Source: a virus. From it: DNA of 64,000 nt. The position numbers were made by a program, and so were the translations under genes. Location of the stretch: positions 186,001 through 250,000 of IMG/VR virus record IMGVR_UViG_3300047319_001872. The stretch is one strand, 5' to 3'. Shown in pieces: positions 15,808-24,755 of the stretch; the first letter of the stretch is position 1; every line of letters begins with the position of its first letter. The notes beneath the pieces are model-generated. The model worked only from the letters and a program-made list of their open reading frames with translations, was not told where the DNA came from and made no database searches.

Positions 15808-16393
15808 GAGTCGTCTCCTGGGGCGGCCATTGCTTGAGCAGATCAGCTTCAGGCGCGCCTTCGATGAAACCGATGGTGAGCGGTTTGCTGTCCTGGTAAT
15901 GCGCCACCAGGACCCCGAACGGCCCATGCGAGAGCTCGATACTGAAATGCGTGAACCCCAGCCCGAAACGGGCGTTCTTCACAAACAGGATGTCCTCGAC
16001 TTCACTGAGCGAATCCACGTCGACTGCATTCACCGCGCCCTTAAAGAGATCGGTGTCGCCTTCGTGATACTCCGACACCACAATGCGTGGCTTGGTGTGA
16101 CCCACCACATCGCCAATGCCCTTGATGGCAAACCGATCCAGGACCTTGTCACTCCCGTCCAGTCGGTGCGAATGGTCAATCACCTTGTTGGTGAGGCTGA
16201 GCTTCTCGGGCGACACTTCGCCGCCGAAGTAGATGCAGTGCGGATCGACGTTGGCGATGTCTTTCGACTCCACCAGTAAGATCTCAAAACCACCTGCTTC
16301 CTGATCTGGCGCAGGCAACAGCACCACGCCGTGCAAATTGCAGACTTCGCGAATTTCGTTCACGATGGCTTGCAACTCTTCTTGGGTTTTCAT
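15794..16393 (-). CDS. hypothetical protein, 199 aa
   Basis: An alpha/beta protein with a helical start, a central stretch of strands, a His/Asp-rich segment (VIDHSHRLDGSDKV), and a basic-acidic mixed tail. It overlaps the DUF1653 gene by 14 bases. No family recognised. Confidence 0.65.
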   Translation of the reverse strand: MKTQEELQAIVNEIREVCNLHGVVLLPAPDQEAGGFEILLVESKDIANVDPHCIYFGGEVSPEKLSLTNKVIDHSHRLDGSDKVLDRFAIKGIGDVVGHTKPRIVVSEYHEGDTDLFKGAVNAVDVDSLSEVEDILFVKNARFGLGFTHFSIELSHGPFGVLVAHYQDSKPLTIGFIEGAPEADLLKQWPPQETTHGGV

Positions 16394-16408
16394 TCCGGGT
16401 TTCCTTGT

Positions 16409-17230
16409 TTAAAGCGACCGTACAATCTGCATAAAGGTTTCACGATCCAGCGTGAACGTCTGTTCATGCATGTCGTAAAAGCGTTCGGTGTCCTTCTTGA
16501 CCCACACGGTAAAGTGCGAGCGCAGACCCACCATAAACACCAGCTCGTCGATCGCAATCACCGCGTAGATTTCTCCCCGGCGTAGGGCATCCCGATAGAA
16601 GAAGCCACTGCGCCCCTGATCCCGCAAAATCCGGAGGAAGTGACCGTCGTCTTCGGCTTTGATGGCAGCGGGCACATGGTGACGAAAGTGCGTCGTTTTT
16701 GCCGAGGGCATCAGCGAGATCGAGACGTGCTGCTCCAGGGCTTCGATGAGCACCGCGTAGTTAAGCTCCATCTTGGGATGCAGGGACTCGACAAGCGCCT
16801 CGACTGTATTGACGTTATCGACCACTAGCGAGAGGTGATTGCGTTTGGGCTTCTGGCGCTGATCTTGCATGTGGTTCACCGCGTTGATGATGCGTTCTGC
16901 GTTGTGAAATTCCACCAAGCCAATTTCGTCCGCTACCTCATCCGGACCTTCGGTGGCGATCGCACTGACTTCGAGCTTCTCGAGCAATACGAAAATACCA
17001 TCCACCGTCGTCGGAACGGCCAGGTCGACCAAGAACGGCACCTGACCCGGCTCACCCTGGATACCAGCTACGACCCCAGCGCTCTGGCACACTTGCAGCG
17101 GCGGCTTCTCGGGGTTCTCCGAGTGATCGTCGACCAGATGGTAGTACATGGCCTGCCGCCCGAACAGCTCTTTGCCGATGTGTGTGGTCGTCGCCTTGCG
17201 GTAATCGATTTCGTACTGGCTGATAAACAT
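16409..17230 (-). CDS. hypothetical protein, 273 aa
   Basis: Soluble protein with an N-terminal Tyr/Asp-rich region, a strand-rich middle (PFLVDLAVPTTVDGIFVLLE) and a C-terminal half containing alternating helices and strands. No motif or family recognised. It is the first gene after the prohead-protease-like gene in this unit. Confidence 0.65.
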   Translation of the reverse strand: MFISQYEIDYRKATTTHIGKELFGRQAMYYHLVDDHSENPEKPPLQVCQSAGVVAGIQGEPGQVPFLVDLAVPTTVDGIFVLLEKLEVSAIATEGPDEVADEIGLVEFHNAERIINAVNHMQDQRQKPKRNHLSLVVDNVNTVEALVESLHPKMELNYAVLIEALEQHVSISLMPSAKTTHFRHHVPAAIKAEDDGHFLRILRDQGRSGFFYRDALRRGEIYAVIAIDELVFMVGLRSHFTVWVKKDTERFYDMHEQTFTLDRETFMQIVRSL

Positions 17231-17259
17231 GGTGATTCCTCGTTTTAGTTTATGTTAAT

Positions 17260-17706
17260 TCAGGTCGGCGAGATTACATCGAAGGTGACGATGTCCTTCA
17301 CCTTGACTTCACCGTCTGCTTTAATGTCGCACAGCGCACGAATCCCCAGCGTGACGGGTACGTCGTCTTCCAACAGTTGTTCAAGCGAGCCCTTCCAGCG
17401 CCCCGAGGGCTTCATGCAGGCGACCAACTTGTTCTCTTCGATCTTCACGTCAGTGATCTGACAGCAGGTATTCCCCATCTCCACCGTCTGGCAGCGCTCT
17501 TTGTACTGTTCGTGGGACTGACCTGCGTAGCGAGCAGGTTGGCCCAGTTCACCGTGCGCGCGGCCCTGCTCCACACGCGCATTAAACTTCTCCACAGCTT
17601 TGGCCATGGCTTGGGGGTTCCAGACTCGGCCCAGTTGGTCCGGCTCTCCCAACACCTTCACGACCACTTCAACCGAACCATCTTCCTTACGCACAAATTC
17701 CGTCAT
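17260..17706 (-). CDS. prohead-protease-fold-like protein, probably inactive
   Basis: The start at 17706 has AGGAG 6 nt before it. The protein (148 aa) follows the T4 gp21-type plan: LGRVWNPQAMAKAVEKFNAR, then GRAHGELGQP, then a Cys pair and strand, DDVPVTLGIRALCD, and TFDVISP at the end. The usual catalytic His in 'GEL-H-P' is Gln here, and the catalytic Ser of 'G-S-R' is absent (TLGIRAL). It may be a non-catalytic relative of the protease; fold assignment is by motif only. Confidence 0.6.
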   Translation of the reverse strand: MTEFVRKEDGSVEVVVKVLGEPDQLGRVWNPQAMAKAVEKFNARVEQGRAHGELGQPARYAGQSHEQYKERCQTVEMGNTCCQITDVKIEENKLVACMKPSGRWKGSLEQLLEDDVPVTLGIRALCDIKADGEVKVKDIVTFDVISPT

Positions 17707-17736
17707 GGCACACTCCTGTAATAGTCCAATCAATGG

Positions 17737-17775
17737 GTCAACGGCATAAAAAAGAGACCAGCCGAAGCTGGTCTC
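17737..17775 (-). terminator. terminator with TATGCCG motif
   Basis: GAGACCAGC pairs with GCTGGTCTC around a TTCG loop and is followed on the minus strand by six T and then TATGCCGTTGAC. The hairpin (17754-17775) closes the thioredoxin unit; the TATGCCG copy (17737-17750) may be promoter-like for the following genes. Confidence 0.8.
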
Positions 17776-17817
17776 GAAATGCCTCGCCCGTCAAAGCGAG
17801 GTCCCCACGATGTCGGG

Positions 17818-18144
17818 TTAGATGTGCTGATCGAGCCAGGCCTTCAAGGCCTGCTTCGAAAGCGCACCGGCTTTCTGCGCGACGATGGCGCCGTCCTTGT
17901 AGATGAAGAGTGCCGGAATACCACGCACACCGAGCTTAGTCGGCGTCGCATCGTTTTCGTCGACGTTCACTTTCACGATCTGCAGCTTGTCGGCGTACTC
18001 GGGCGCGATGTCCGCCAGCGTCGGGACCAGCGTCTTGCACGGACCGCACCAGGGTGCCCAGAAGTCGACGAGAACCGGCTTGGACGATTGCACTACGTCT
18101 GCTTCGAACGTCGCGTCAGAAGCGTTTTTGATGATTTCGCTCAT
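17818..18144 (-). CDS. trxA: thioredoxin
   Basis: The 108-residue protein is a complete thioredoxin: VLVDFWAPWCGPCKTLVP with the redox WCGPC at 32-36, then the cis-proline loop RGIPALFIYKDG and a C-terminal helix. It reduces disulfides, here probably to support ribonucleotide reduction or phage enzymes in the cytoplasm. It is flanked by a terminator downstream and the DHFR ORF upstream. No unusual residue was seen at the active site. Confidence 0.95.
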   Translation of the reverse strand: MSEIIKNASDATFEADVVQSSKPVLVDFWAPWCGPCKTLVPTLADIAPEYADKLQIVKVNVDENDATPTKLGVRGIPALFIYKDGAIVAQKAGALSKQALKAWLDQHI

Positions 18145-18212
18145 TGCTACTACAATCCTTGCTGTTAAGGGAGATGGGACACTGCATAGACATACAACAG
18201 TGTCCCGGCATG

Positions 18213-20093
18213 TTACAGCGTCGGCTCATCGGCACCGACAAGGCCACCCGAGATATTCAGGTTCCCATTGATCACCACCGGCGTATCCGACGCCACGACA
18301 ATCACCACCTTCGCATCGATCAGCGCCTGGACGCGCTCGTCGAGCTTCAGCAAGCGTGACGCCATGTCTTCGGTCACGTAGTAGCGCATCGAGTGATCGG
18401 CCAGATCATCGCCCGTGAGCGCCAGCACCATCTGCAGCACCTTGACCGTGAGGCGCGCTCGCGCGTCTTCGATGTTGGTGACGTTGCTGACCGCTTCGAG
18501 CGTCACATGCGGGGCCGACACCATCGGCAGTTCGTCGTCCGGCTGCGGCACATTCACACGCAAGCCTGCCGGAATCGACCCACTGCCCAGCAGATGCAAG
18601 TTCATGCGGCGCAGTTGGGCAACCGTGGTATGGAACTCGATCGCCAGTTCGGTGATCTTGTCGCCTTCCTTCGCTTCGATGTAGTACTGGTGCGTGACCG
18701 GATCGAAAATCGCCGGACGCACTTGCGAAGGTTCCACTGTCGAGTCGACACCTGCCAATGCCTCGAGTACGATACGCGACCAGTTCTCGAACTTCAGGCC
18801 AGCCGCGAGCAGTTCCTTGACTGTGCCGCGCGGTCCGTCGATCAGTTCTTCTTCGGCCACCTTCGCCTTGAGCGACTTGGGCACGACGATCAGGTTCACG
18901 AGACCCAGGTGCACCTTGCCGACGTTATCGCTGTCGTCACGGATGAAACCCAGATGTTCGAAGCGAAACAGCGACGGCGTCTTGAGCGGGGTTGCTTGGA
19001 GGCCATCGGCGTCGACGAAGACGAGTTCTTCGTTCGCCACTTCGCGCTGCAAGTTGGTGTTGATGGTCGTTTCGATGTCGAGCACCGACTGATCGTTGAC
19101 CTTGACGTCCAGGTGATCGACGTGACCGCCATAGCCCACCGAGAACTTGCCACCGAGACGCTCTTCGCCGACTTTCTTGGTGCGCTGATACGAAGAGATT
19201 TCATCCGTGTCCCAGTTGATCGGCAGCCCTTGACGGAAGGCTTCGTCGTCCTGGAAGACGACCGGCGAATACGGCAGCAACTGACGGTAGAACGGATTGG
19301 CTTCGAGGCCATCACGCTGACGGATGACCGTCTCAGCACCGACGATCGAGAGCCAGGTTTTGTACTCCTCCGCACTCAAGCGCGTGAGGCCGTGCGTGAG
19401 TCCCATGCCGGGCAGATTGTCCGTGAAGTCCTTGTCGATGGCAAGGATGTGACCGGGGTGTTTATATGTCTTCATCGTGGTTCCTTTGTTTTTGTGAATC
19501 GATCGATGGGAAAGCATCTGGGCGAGAAACTCACTCGTCCAGCGCTCTTGCGGAGAAAGCAAACGCTTAGCCTGTTCCGCCTGCTGACGCTCCTGCACCA
19601 CATGGGCAGGCTCGTAAGTGACGAAACTGTACTTAATACCGTGGATGCCCGAGGCGTGATCTTCGCGACGAGTCTCAGTCCACTGGGTCGGACGAATCGC
19701 CGGAAAGAAGGCATCGCCTTCAAATTCTCGATCAATCTCGGTGATGAGGAGTTTGTCGGCCTTGGGTAAGGCTTGTTCGTAGAGGGTCGCTCCGCCGATG
19801 AGAAACATCTCTTCCTCACCGCGATACTTACAATACTCGATCGCGGCTTCCAGTGAGCCTGCGGTCAAGCACCCTCTAAACTGCGCGGTCGCTTTGGTGG
19901 TCACGATAATGTTCTCGCGACCCGGCAAAGCGAAGCCGATGGACTCGTGCGTCTTGCGCCCCATGATGACGGGCTTGCCCGTCGTGATGCGCTTAAAGTA
20001 CGCCAGGTCCTCCGGCAAGTGCCAGGGAAGTTGGTTGTTCAAACCAATTACACTGTTACGGTCGCGCGCAGCGATGATGACAAGCTTAGTCAT
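18213..20093 (-). CDS. folA-like: DHFR-Nudix-like-LysM-like fusion ORF
   Basis: Residues 1-165 are a dihydrofolate reductase: GLNNQLPWHLPEDLAYFKR with the active-site Asp29, GRKTHESIG, and LIGGATLYEQAL. This enzyme regenerates tetrahydrofolate after thymidylate synthase. The frame continues through a 40-residue linker to a module (207-400) with a Nudix-type motif: VGYGGHVDHL and REVANEELVF at about 350-359. Residues 470-516 resemble a LysM domain. An internal ATG at 19475 has AAGGA 6 nt upstream, so the second half may also be made separately. Fusion or two genes is unresolved, but no stop separates them. Confidence 0.8.
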   Translation of the reverse strand: MTKLVIIAARDRNSVIGLNNQLPWHLPEDLAYFKRITTGKPVIMGRKTHESIGFALPGRENIIVTTKATAQFRGCLTAGSLEAAIEYCKYRGEEEMFLIGGATLYEQALPKADKLLITEIDREFEGDAFFPAIRPTQWTETRREDHASGIHGIKYSFVTYEPAHVVQERQQAEQAKRLLSPQERWTSEFLAQMLSHRSIHKNKGTTMKTYKHPGHILAIDKDFTDNLPGMGLTHGLTRLSAEEYKTWLSIVGAETVIRQRDGLEANPFYRQLLPYSPVVFQDDEAFRQGLPINWDTDEISSYQRTKKVGEERLGGKFSVGYGGHVDHLDVKVNDQSVLDIETTINTNLQREVANEELVFVDADGLQATPLKTPSLFRFEHLGFIRDDSDNVGKVHLGLVNLIVVPKSLKAKVAEEELIDGPRGTVKELLAAGLKFENWSRIVLEALAGVDSTVEPSQVRPAIFDPVTHQYYIEAKEGDKITELAIEFHTTVAQLRRMNLHLLGSGSIPAGLRVNVPQPDDELPMVSAPHVTLEAVSNVTNIEDARARLTVKVLQMVLALTGDDLADHSMRYYVTEDMASRLLKLDERVQALIDAKVVIVVASDTPVVINGNLNISGGLVGADEPTL

Positions 20094-20106
20094 TACTAAT
20101 CCTTGG

Positions 20107-20292
20107 TTATCCGATTTTGTTCATTGACTCTGTCATCACCCAGATCAGGATGCTGCCAAAGCTGACCAGCGTCGTCACGAGCGCACTGGTTTCTACCCGA
20201 CAGACTATCCGGGACTTCTCTTCTCGCATTGCGCACACAGCGAACACAATGAGGGAGAGAACGAAAATCGAAAAGAGAGGGAAAAAGATCAT
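20107..20292 (-). CDS. small membrane protein, 61 aa
   Basis: The first ~20 residues and residues 38-54 are hydrophobic, giving two membrane helices with a charged middle (MREEKSRIVCR). It overlaps the 156-aa membrane protein gene as ATGA. No family recognised. Confidence 0.65.
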   Translation of the reverse strand: MIFFPLFSIFVLSLIVFAVCAMREEKSRIVCRVETSALVTTLVSFGSILIWVMTESMNKIG

Positions 20293-20759
20293 AGGCGTTT
20301 CAGCACGAAGAGCAGCACACTACTTAAGAGCGCCAGCTGTCCGCACCAGATCAAAACTCCAGCGTAATGAAAATGTCTTGCCCGGATGCGCCGCGCATGG
20401 GCGTGATCGGTCCGACGATATTGACGAAACTGGCCTTCTGCCCGAAAGCAGGCGAGCAGCGCCAACAGAAAGAAAAGTGCACTACTAAAGGACACCAGCG
20501 CACAAGGCTCAAGCGGAGTGTCAGCATAAGCTGCCTCTACTCCGTAAAAAAGTTGTTGCGCAAGACTCACCAGGAACTGCACAAACCACCAGACTACGGT
20601 CGCGCCAGTAATACAACAGCCCAACACAAACAGCACCGAGCCCACACGATCACTGGCGGCATAGGGCTTGCCCTGCTTGTGCTCTTCTTGCGTGATCCCA
20701 AAACAACTCAGAAGGGTAAGACCCACTGCGAACATGCCCAGCCCCACGTAAAACCACAT
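20289..20759 (-). CDS. four-helix membrane protein, 156 aa
   Basis: Hydrophobic segments at about 1-20, 42-68, 86-105 and 133-152 suggest four membrane helices, with a basic His/Arg-rich loop before the last. It is coupled to the 61-aa membrane protein. No family recognised; both probably act in the cytoplasmic membrane. Confidence 0.65.
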   Translation of the reverse strand: MWFYVGLGMFAVGLTLLSCFGITQEEHKQGKPYAASDRVGSVLFVLGCCITGATVVWWFVQFLVSLAQQLFYGVEAAYADTPLEPCALVSFSSALFFLLALLACFRAEGQFRQYRRTDHAHARRIRARHFHYAGVLIWCGQLALLSSVLLFVLKRL

Positions 20760-20780
20760 GAGCTCATCCTAAAAGGAAAT

Positions 20781-20804
20781 AAAAAGAGGGCCGAAGCCCT
20801 CTCT
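20781..20804 (-). terminator. intrinsic terminator
   Basis: The minus strand reads GAGAGGGC-TTCG-GCCCTC followed by TTTTTA. It closes the unit ending with the 583-aa gene. Confidence 0.85.
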
Positions 20805-20815
20805 TCAGTTAGGGA

Positions 20816-22567
20816 TTACTCCCAACGGTCGATGACGATCGTGCGATCGCCGAACTCGGTCTTCACCTTCAGGCGCCGCGGTTGTGCGTTACCGCCCTTC
20901 ACAATCATGAGGCCGCAGGCCTGACGCTTCACCTCGCCTTCGAAGACGGCCTCGTTGGAGAACGTTTCCACCACCCGCGAGATGTCGTACAGGTCTTGCT
21001 TGAGCAGCTGCGGGAAGAGCGCAATGCCCTTGTCGCCGCGCTCGTTTTGCTTGTCGTACGCGCCTTCGATGATGAAGAGCGCCTGCTCACCCAGTTGCGG
21101 GAACTCAGCCGTGCCGAACATGTGCGGTGCCTTGACAATACCCTGCACCTTGTGGTACTGGTTATTTGCCAGGTTCCAGATGTCGGGCGTGGTGCCGATC
21201 AGGCTGCCGCGGAAGTCCTTCGACGAACGCTGGTACATCGACATCGGGTTGCGGTAGTCGTCGAAATCGTACATCAGGATGGGCGGTGCATCGAGATCCG
21301 CGGCCGTCGCCACACCGGTAAAGAAGTCCGCTGCCCACGGGATGTAGATTTCGATGTCCAATGCCTTGGGGAGCACTTCAGCCTGGAACTTGTTCCACGA
21401 CATCGTCACCGGCGGCAACTTCAGGTCTTCTTGCTGGGTGTCGATGACGTCCTTCGTCTTCGGCGCCAGGTGAGCGAACACACCAGTCGGTTGCTTTTCC
21501 TCAGGCGGCGTGAAGTTCAGCAGATCACGCGCATCCCAATGGAAGGCATCTTTCGGGATGTCCTCGAGGTACGCCACGCGACGGCGCAGCGACTGCTGCA
21601 TGCCGAGTTCCGCGATGCGCTTTTCAGCGATCTGGAGTTGGTTCATCGTGGGTGCCGCGACCGGACGACGGTAAACGTCAGCCTTCGTCTTCTTGCCGAA
21701 CGAACGCTTGATCTGTTCGAACGACTGACCTTCGAGCAGTGCGTCGAGCACCGTGCCGACCAGGGTCTTGTTCGGATGGGCCCAACCCATGGCTGCGGCC
21801 GACACGGCACGCCACAGCTTGTTCTCACGCGCACGGGTATTCTTTTCCGCCGCGCGTTCGACGGCCGTTTCGTACAGCCAACGACCCGAGCCTTCGATCA
21901 TCTCATCCCCGACGAGGACTTCCGCTTCGATGATCTGCATGAGCTTCTTGAGCGTCGCCACCGAGCCCTTCTCGGTCTCGAAGAACTTCGCCATCAGCTT
22001 GTAGTCTTCACGCAGCTGGGCTTGACGCTGACGCGGCGTGAGACGACCAGTGTGCTGCAGCATCGAGGGCACCATGATGCCGAAGTGCTCGAAGCCGCCC
22101 TTTTCGTACGCACCCCAGATCTGCTTGTTGTCCTTGAACGGACCGACCACCCGACCCGACTCCACCACTTCTTGCATGCGCTCGACGAGCGTGAAGTAGT
22201 AGTTATCCGTGGGGAACGTCGTCGAATCCCACAGGACCGACTTGGTCTTCCCGTCCTTGTCGATCATGACCGTACCGGCGTAGTGCTTCATGAACGAGCC
22301 GCAGCACGAGCATGTGTGGTAGGCACGCTCGTCTTCGGTCAGGGCACCGAGGTAGACGTGATTAAGCGTCACGTCGACGGAAATCTTGTTCTCGACCATT
22401 TGCGGGGTCGGCTTCATTTCCGTCCTGGTCCGGAAGAGCGACGTCCGGCCTTCGGAGAGACGCTGGTCGAGCGTACGTTGCATGTGCTTCACGAGCGCCT
22501 TGTAATCAGCGTCGTACTTCGTGAACGGCTTTGTGGTGCCGGTCGAACCAGCTTGCACTTGTTCCAT
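20816..22567 (-). CDS. hypothetical protein with Cys cluster, 583 aa
   Basis: A large soluble protein with an early TCSCCGSF motif (about residue 86), a possible metal site near HVYLGAL. The middle is helical and charged, with basic segments around residues 250-330; the rest is mixed. No enzymatic motif was identified and I know no family. It is followed by a terminator, so this is the last gene of its unit. A role in nucleic-acid handling is possible but not supported. Confidence 0.7.
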   Translation of the reverse strand: MEQVQAGSTGTTKPFTKYDADYKALVKHMQRTLDQRLSEGRTSLFRTRTEMKPTPQMVENKISVDVTLNHVYLGALTEDERAYHTCSCCGSFMKHYAGTVMIDKDGKTKSVLWDSTTFPTDNYYFTLVERMQEVVESGRVVGPFKDNKQIWGAYEKGGFEHFGIMVPSMLQHTGRLTPRQRQAQLREDYKLMAKFFETEKGSVATLKKLMQIIEAEVLVGDEMIEGSGRWLYETAVERAAEKNTRARENKLWRAVSAAAMGWAHPNKTLVGTVLDALLEGQSFEQIKRSFGKKTKADVYRRPVAAPTMNQLQIAEKRIAELGMQQSLRRRVAYLEDIPKDAFHWDARDLLNFTPPEEKQPTGVFAHLAPKTKDVIDTQQEDLKLPPVTMSWNKFQAEVLPKALDIEIYIPWAADFFTGVATAADLDAPPILMYDFDDYRNPMSMYQRSSKDFRGSLIGTTPDIWNLANNQYHKVQGIVKAPHMFGTAEFPQLGEQALFIIEGAYDKQNERGDKGIALFPQLLKQDLYDISRVVETFSNEAVFEGEVKRQACGLMIVKGGNAQPRRLKVKTEFGDRTIVIDRWE

Positions 22568-22614
22568 TTCTAATTAACTTCCTAACGTGATGGGGTGATT
22601 TACTGCTTGACGTT

Positions 22615-23922
22615 TTACTGCCGTTGCATAGCCGTACTCATGGTCGCGGGGTAATCCTTGACCAGTTGGATATACTGCGTGAGGAATTCACGCGCTTCTG
22701 CTTGCTGCTCTGCAGTACCAACCAAGCCCATGACCACGGCCTTCTGGATCGTAGTCGGGTCCGTCAATGCTGAGACAGCGTAGACGGGTTTGGTTGCCCG
22801 GACGGCGGCCGCTAACTGCTGGGGCGTGGCATCCGTGGGAAGACGAGCAAGGTTTTCGATGATGCGCTCGGTCGACTGGGGGTACTCCTTCGTGTTACGA
22901 CCGCAGCAGCCTTCCAGCACCGCCTGGTTCGGACATTCCGCACAGGTGAATTCCTTAACGGAACTGACATCCGGTACACCGAGATCCGTGTGGACCTTGA
23001 CTTGCTCCGGCGCCGCATTCACGATCGACGGCTTGAGCCTGCAGTTGCCTTGTTCGGACAACGGACGGTTACGCGTGCAGCAACCGGGCGAATTGGTACA
23101 GACGACTTCAGGCGTACTGATCGGACTACCCGTGTTAATGCGGTCTGCCGGAACTGCATACGGGTTACAGTAGTGCGAGGTGTCCATGGGCTCCTCCACG
23201 CGCAGTTTGCCTGTGTACGTACCTGCGACCTTCTGTACGACTGTTTCCAGACTGACGTGGCCGTAGCAGATCTCGTTGGCGAACTGCTTGAACGCCTGGA
23301 CCAGACTCGTACTGTTCGGTGAGCCCAGATCGTTCATCAATCGCTTGATGGTCTCTTCCTGCTTGCTGGCACTGACGCGACTGATCAGAGACGGTTCATG
23401 CAGATGGGCCACTGCCGAGCCCAACTTAACGATCCAGGTCTGTGCGGCCTGGGGTTCGACCTTGCGCAGGTATTTGACCCAGTCAGCTTCGTAGATGATT
23501 TCGTACGGTTCACCCGGTGCAACCACCACATTGACGACCGAGGTCCGCTTGGCCTTGTTGATCAGATGGTCCAGCGAAATGCCGACGTTGTCCGTCACCA
23601 TTTCCTTCGGCAGGAACCAGCCCGCTTCCGAGAACTTGTTGCTTCGTTCAGCCTCGAGCTCCGTCTGGCGGTTCGCCAGTGCGATCTCGTGATTGCGCAG
23701 CTGATCTTCCAGTTCGGCGATCTTGCTCTTGAGCGTATTGACCACTTCTTCGCGATACACCGCCCTCGTGCCAGCGACGGTTTCAGGCGTGCCCAGCGCG
23801 ATATGCTCCATCATCGCAGGCGCGAGGTTATTCTGCACTGTTTGACAGACGTAGATAAAACCGACCGGATCGGCCGCAATAGCTTCCTCGTACGTCAGCC
23901 CTTGTTGTTGTTCTGCGCTCAC
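22615..23922 (-). CDS. hypothetical protein with coiled coil and Cys-rich segment, 435 aa
   Basis: I start at the GTG at 23922, overlapping the upstream stop as TAGTG and preceded by AGGAG at 6 nt; an upstream GTG at 23976 has no such site. The N-terminal third contains a charged coiled coil (KSKIAELEDQLRNHEIALAN). Residues ~270-350 hold many cysteines in pairs (GCCTRN, TCAECPNQ, GCCGRN), suggesting metal binding or disulfides. No family recognised. Confidence 0.65.
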   Translation of the reverse strand: MSAEQQQGLTYEEAIAADPVGFIYVCQTVQNNLAPAMMEHIALGTPETVAGTRAVYREEVVNTLKSKIAELEDQLRNHEIALANRQTELEAERSNKFSEAGWFLPKEMVTDNVGISLDHLINKAKRTSVVNVVVAPGEPYEIIYEADWVKYLRKVEPQAAQTWIVKLGSAVAHLHEPSLISRVSASKQEETIKRLMNDLGSPNSTSLVQAFKQFANEICYGHVSLETVVQKVAGTYTGKLRVEEPMDTSHYCNPYAVPADRINTGSPISTPEVVCTNSPGCCTRNRPLSEQGNCRLKPSIVNAAPEQVKVHTDLGVPDVSSVKEFTCAECPNQAVLEGCCGRNTKEYPQSTERIIENLARLPTDATPQQLAAAVRATKPVYAVSALTDPTTIQKAVVMGLVGTAEQQAEAREFLTQYIQLVKDYPATMSTAMQRQ

Positions 23923-24731
23923 TACTTTCTCCTGTTGAATAGTTTTCTGAGCAGCTTGCCGGGTACGTTCCACCACATGTGGCCGTGCACGTAGCCTTGA
24001 TTCTTGTCCGCCATCTCCTGCATGAGCTTAGGATCGCTGAACACGCGACGATAAACTTCATTGGCGGCTCTCCCCGCCTTGGCGAGATCGTCGGCATTGA
24101 CCAGACCGTCTTCGTTAGTCGGGAGTTCCGTCAGGGATTTCAGCGCTTCGTCCAGATGGTCTTCCGGCGTCTTGAGCTTCCAGTACTTCCAGCTGTCCTC
24201 ATCATCCTCGTTGTCCTTCACGAGCTTGACGCGCGACATGTCGAAGTAGTAGAGCGCTTCCGGCCACTGCGGGTAATGGCAGTCATGACGACTCGGCACG
24301 CGCCACCACGGACCGTCGTATTCCATCTTCTCGACGATGGTGTAGCGCGCCCCGATCCAATGCTCGATCTGCCAGAACTCCTTGAACGCTGAGAGTTCCC
24401 GATGAAGGAACTCTTCGGTGATAGCGGGATCGAAATACCGCATGGCGCGCTCAAAGAACTCCGGCTTGAAAGTCTTCGGCTTGTACCAGGGACTGTCAGG
24501 CCAAACCGGTTGCTCACATTCGGCCACCGTGAAGTTCAGCGCAGTCTTGATCCCCACGATCACGGCTTGTACACAGGCGCGATCGAACTGGGCTTTACGC
24601 TCAGCAGCCGCGGCTTCTTCCCGACGGCGCTCATGCAGATAGCGAATCGTCCCCGCGCGTTCTTTGATCAAAGCCTTCTGACGACGAAAGCGCCCCGGAT
24701 TCACGGTGTGCTCGAAACTGTAAGTGCTCAT
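23922..24731 (-). CDS. hypothetical protein, 269 aa
   Basis: The N-terminus is basic and helical (RFRRQKALIKER, RYLHERRREE), and the middle contains many Trp/Tyr/Phe residues (WPDSPWYKPKTF, GPWWRVPSRHDC). The C-terminus is basic (KLLRKLFNRRK). It overlaps the previous gene's start region by its stop codon. No family recognised. Confidence 0.65.
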   Translation of the reverse strand: MSTYSFEHTVNPGRFRRQKALIKERAGTIRYLHERRREEAAAAERKAQFDRACVQAVIVGIKTALNFTVAECEQPVWPDSPWYKPKTFKPEFFERAMRYFDPAITEEFLHRELSAFKEFWQIEHWIGARYTIVEKMEYDGPWWRVPSRHDCHYPQWPEALYYFDMSRVKLVKDNEDDEDSWKYWKLKTPEDHLDEALKSLTELPTNEDGLVNADDLAKAGRAANEVYRRVFSDPKLMQEMADKNQGYVHGHMWWNVPGKLLRKLFNRRK

Positions 24732-24755
24732 CCTGCTTCCTTGTTTTTTTGTACC

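Noticed and set aside
15808-15927. 40-codon extension of the DUF1653 protein
   Set aside because: It overlaps the 199-aa gene out of frame, and AGGAG precedes the ATG at 15807.
20882-22573. 563-codon + strand frame
   Set aside because: Antisense to the 583-aa gene; composition is Arg/Leu/His-rich with no gene-like start.
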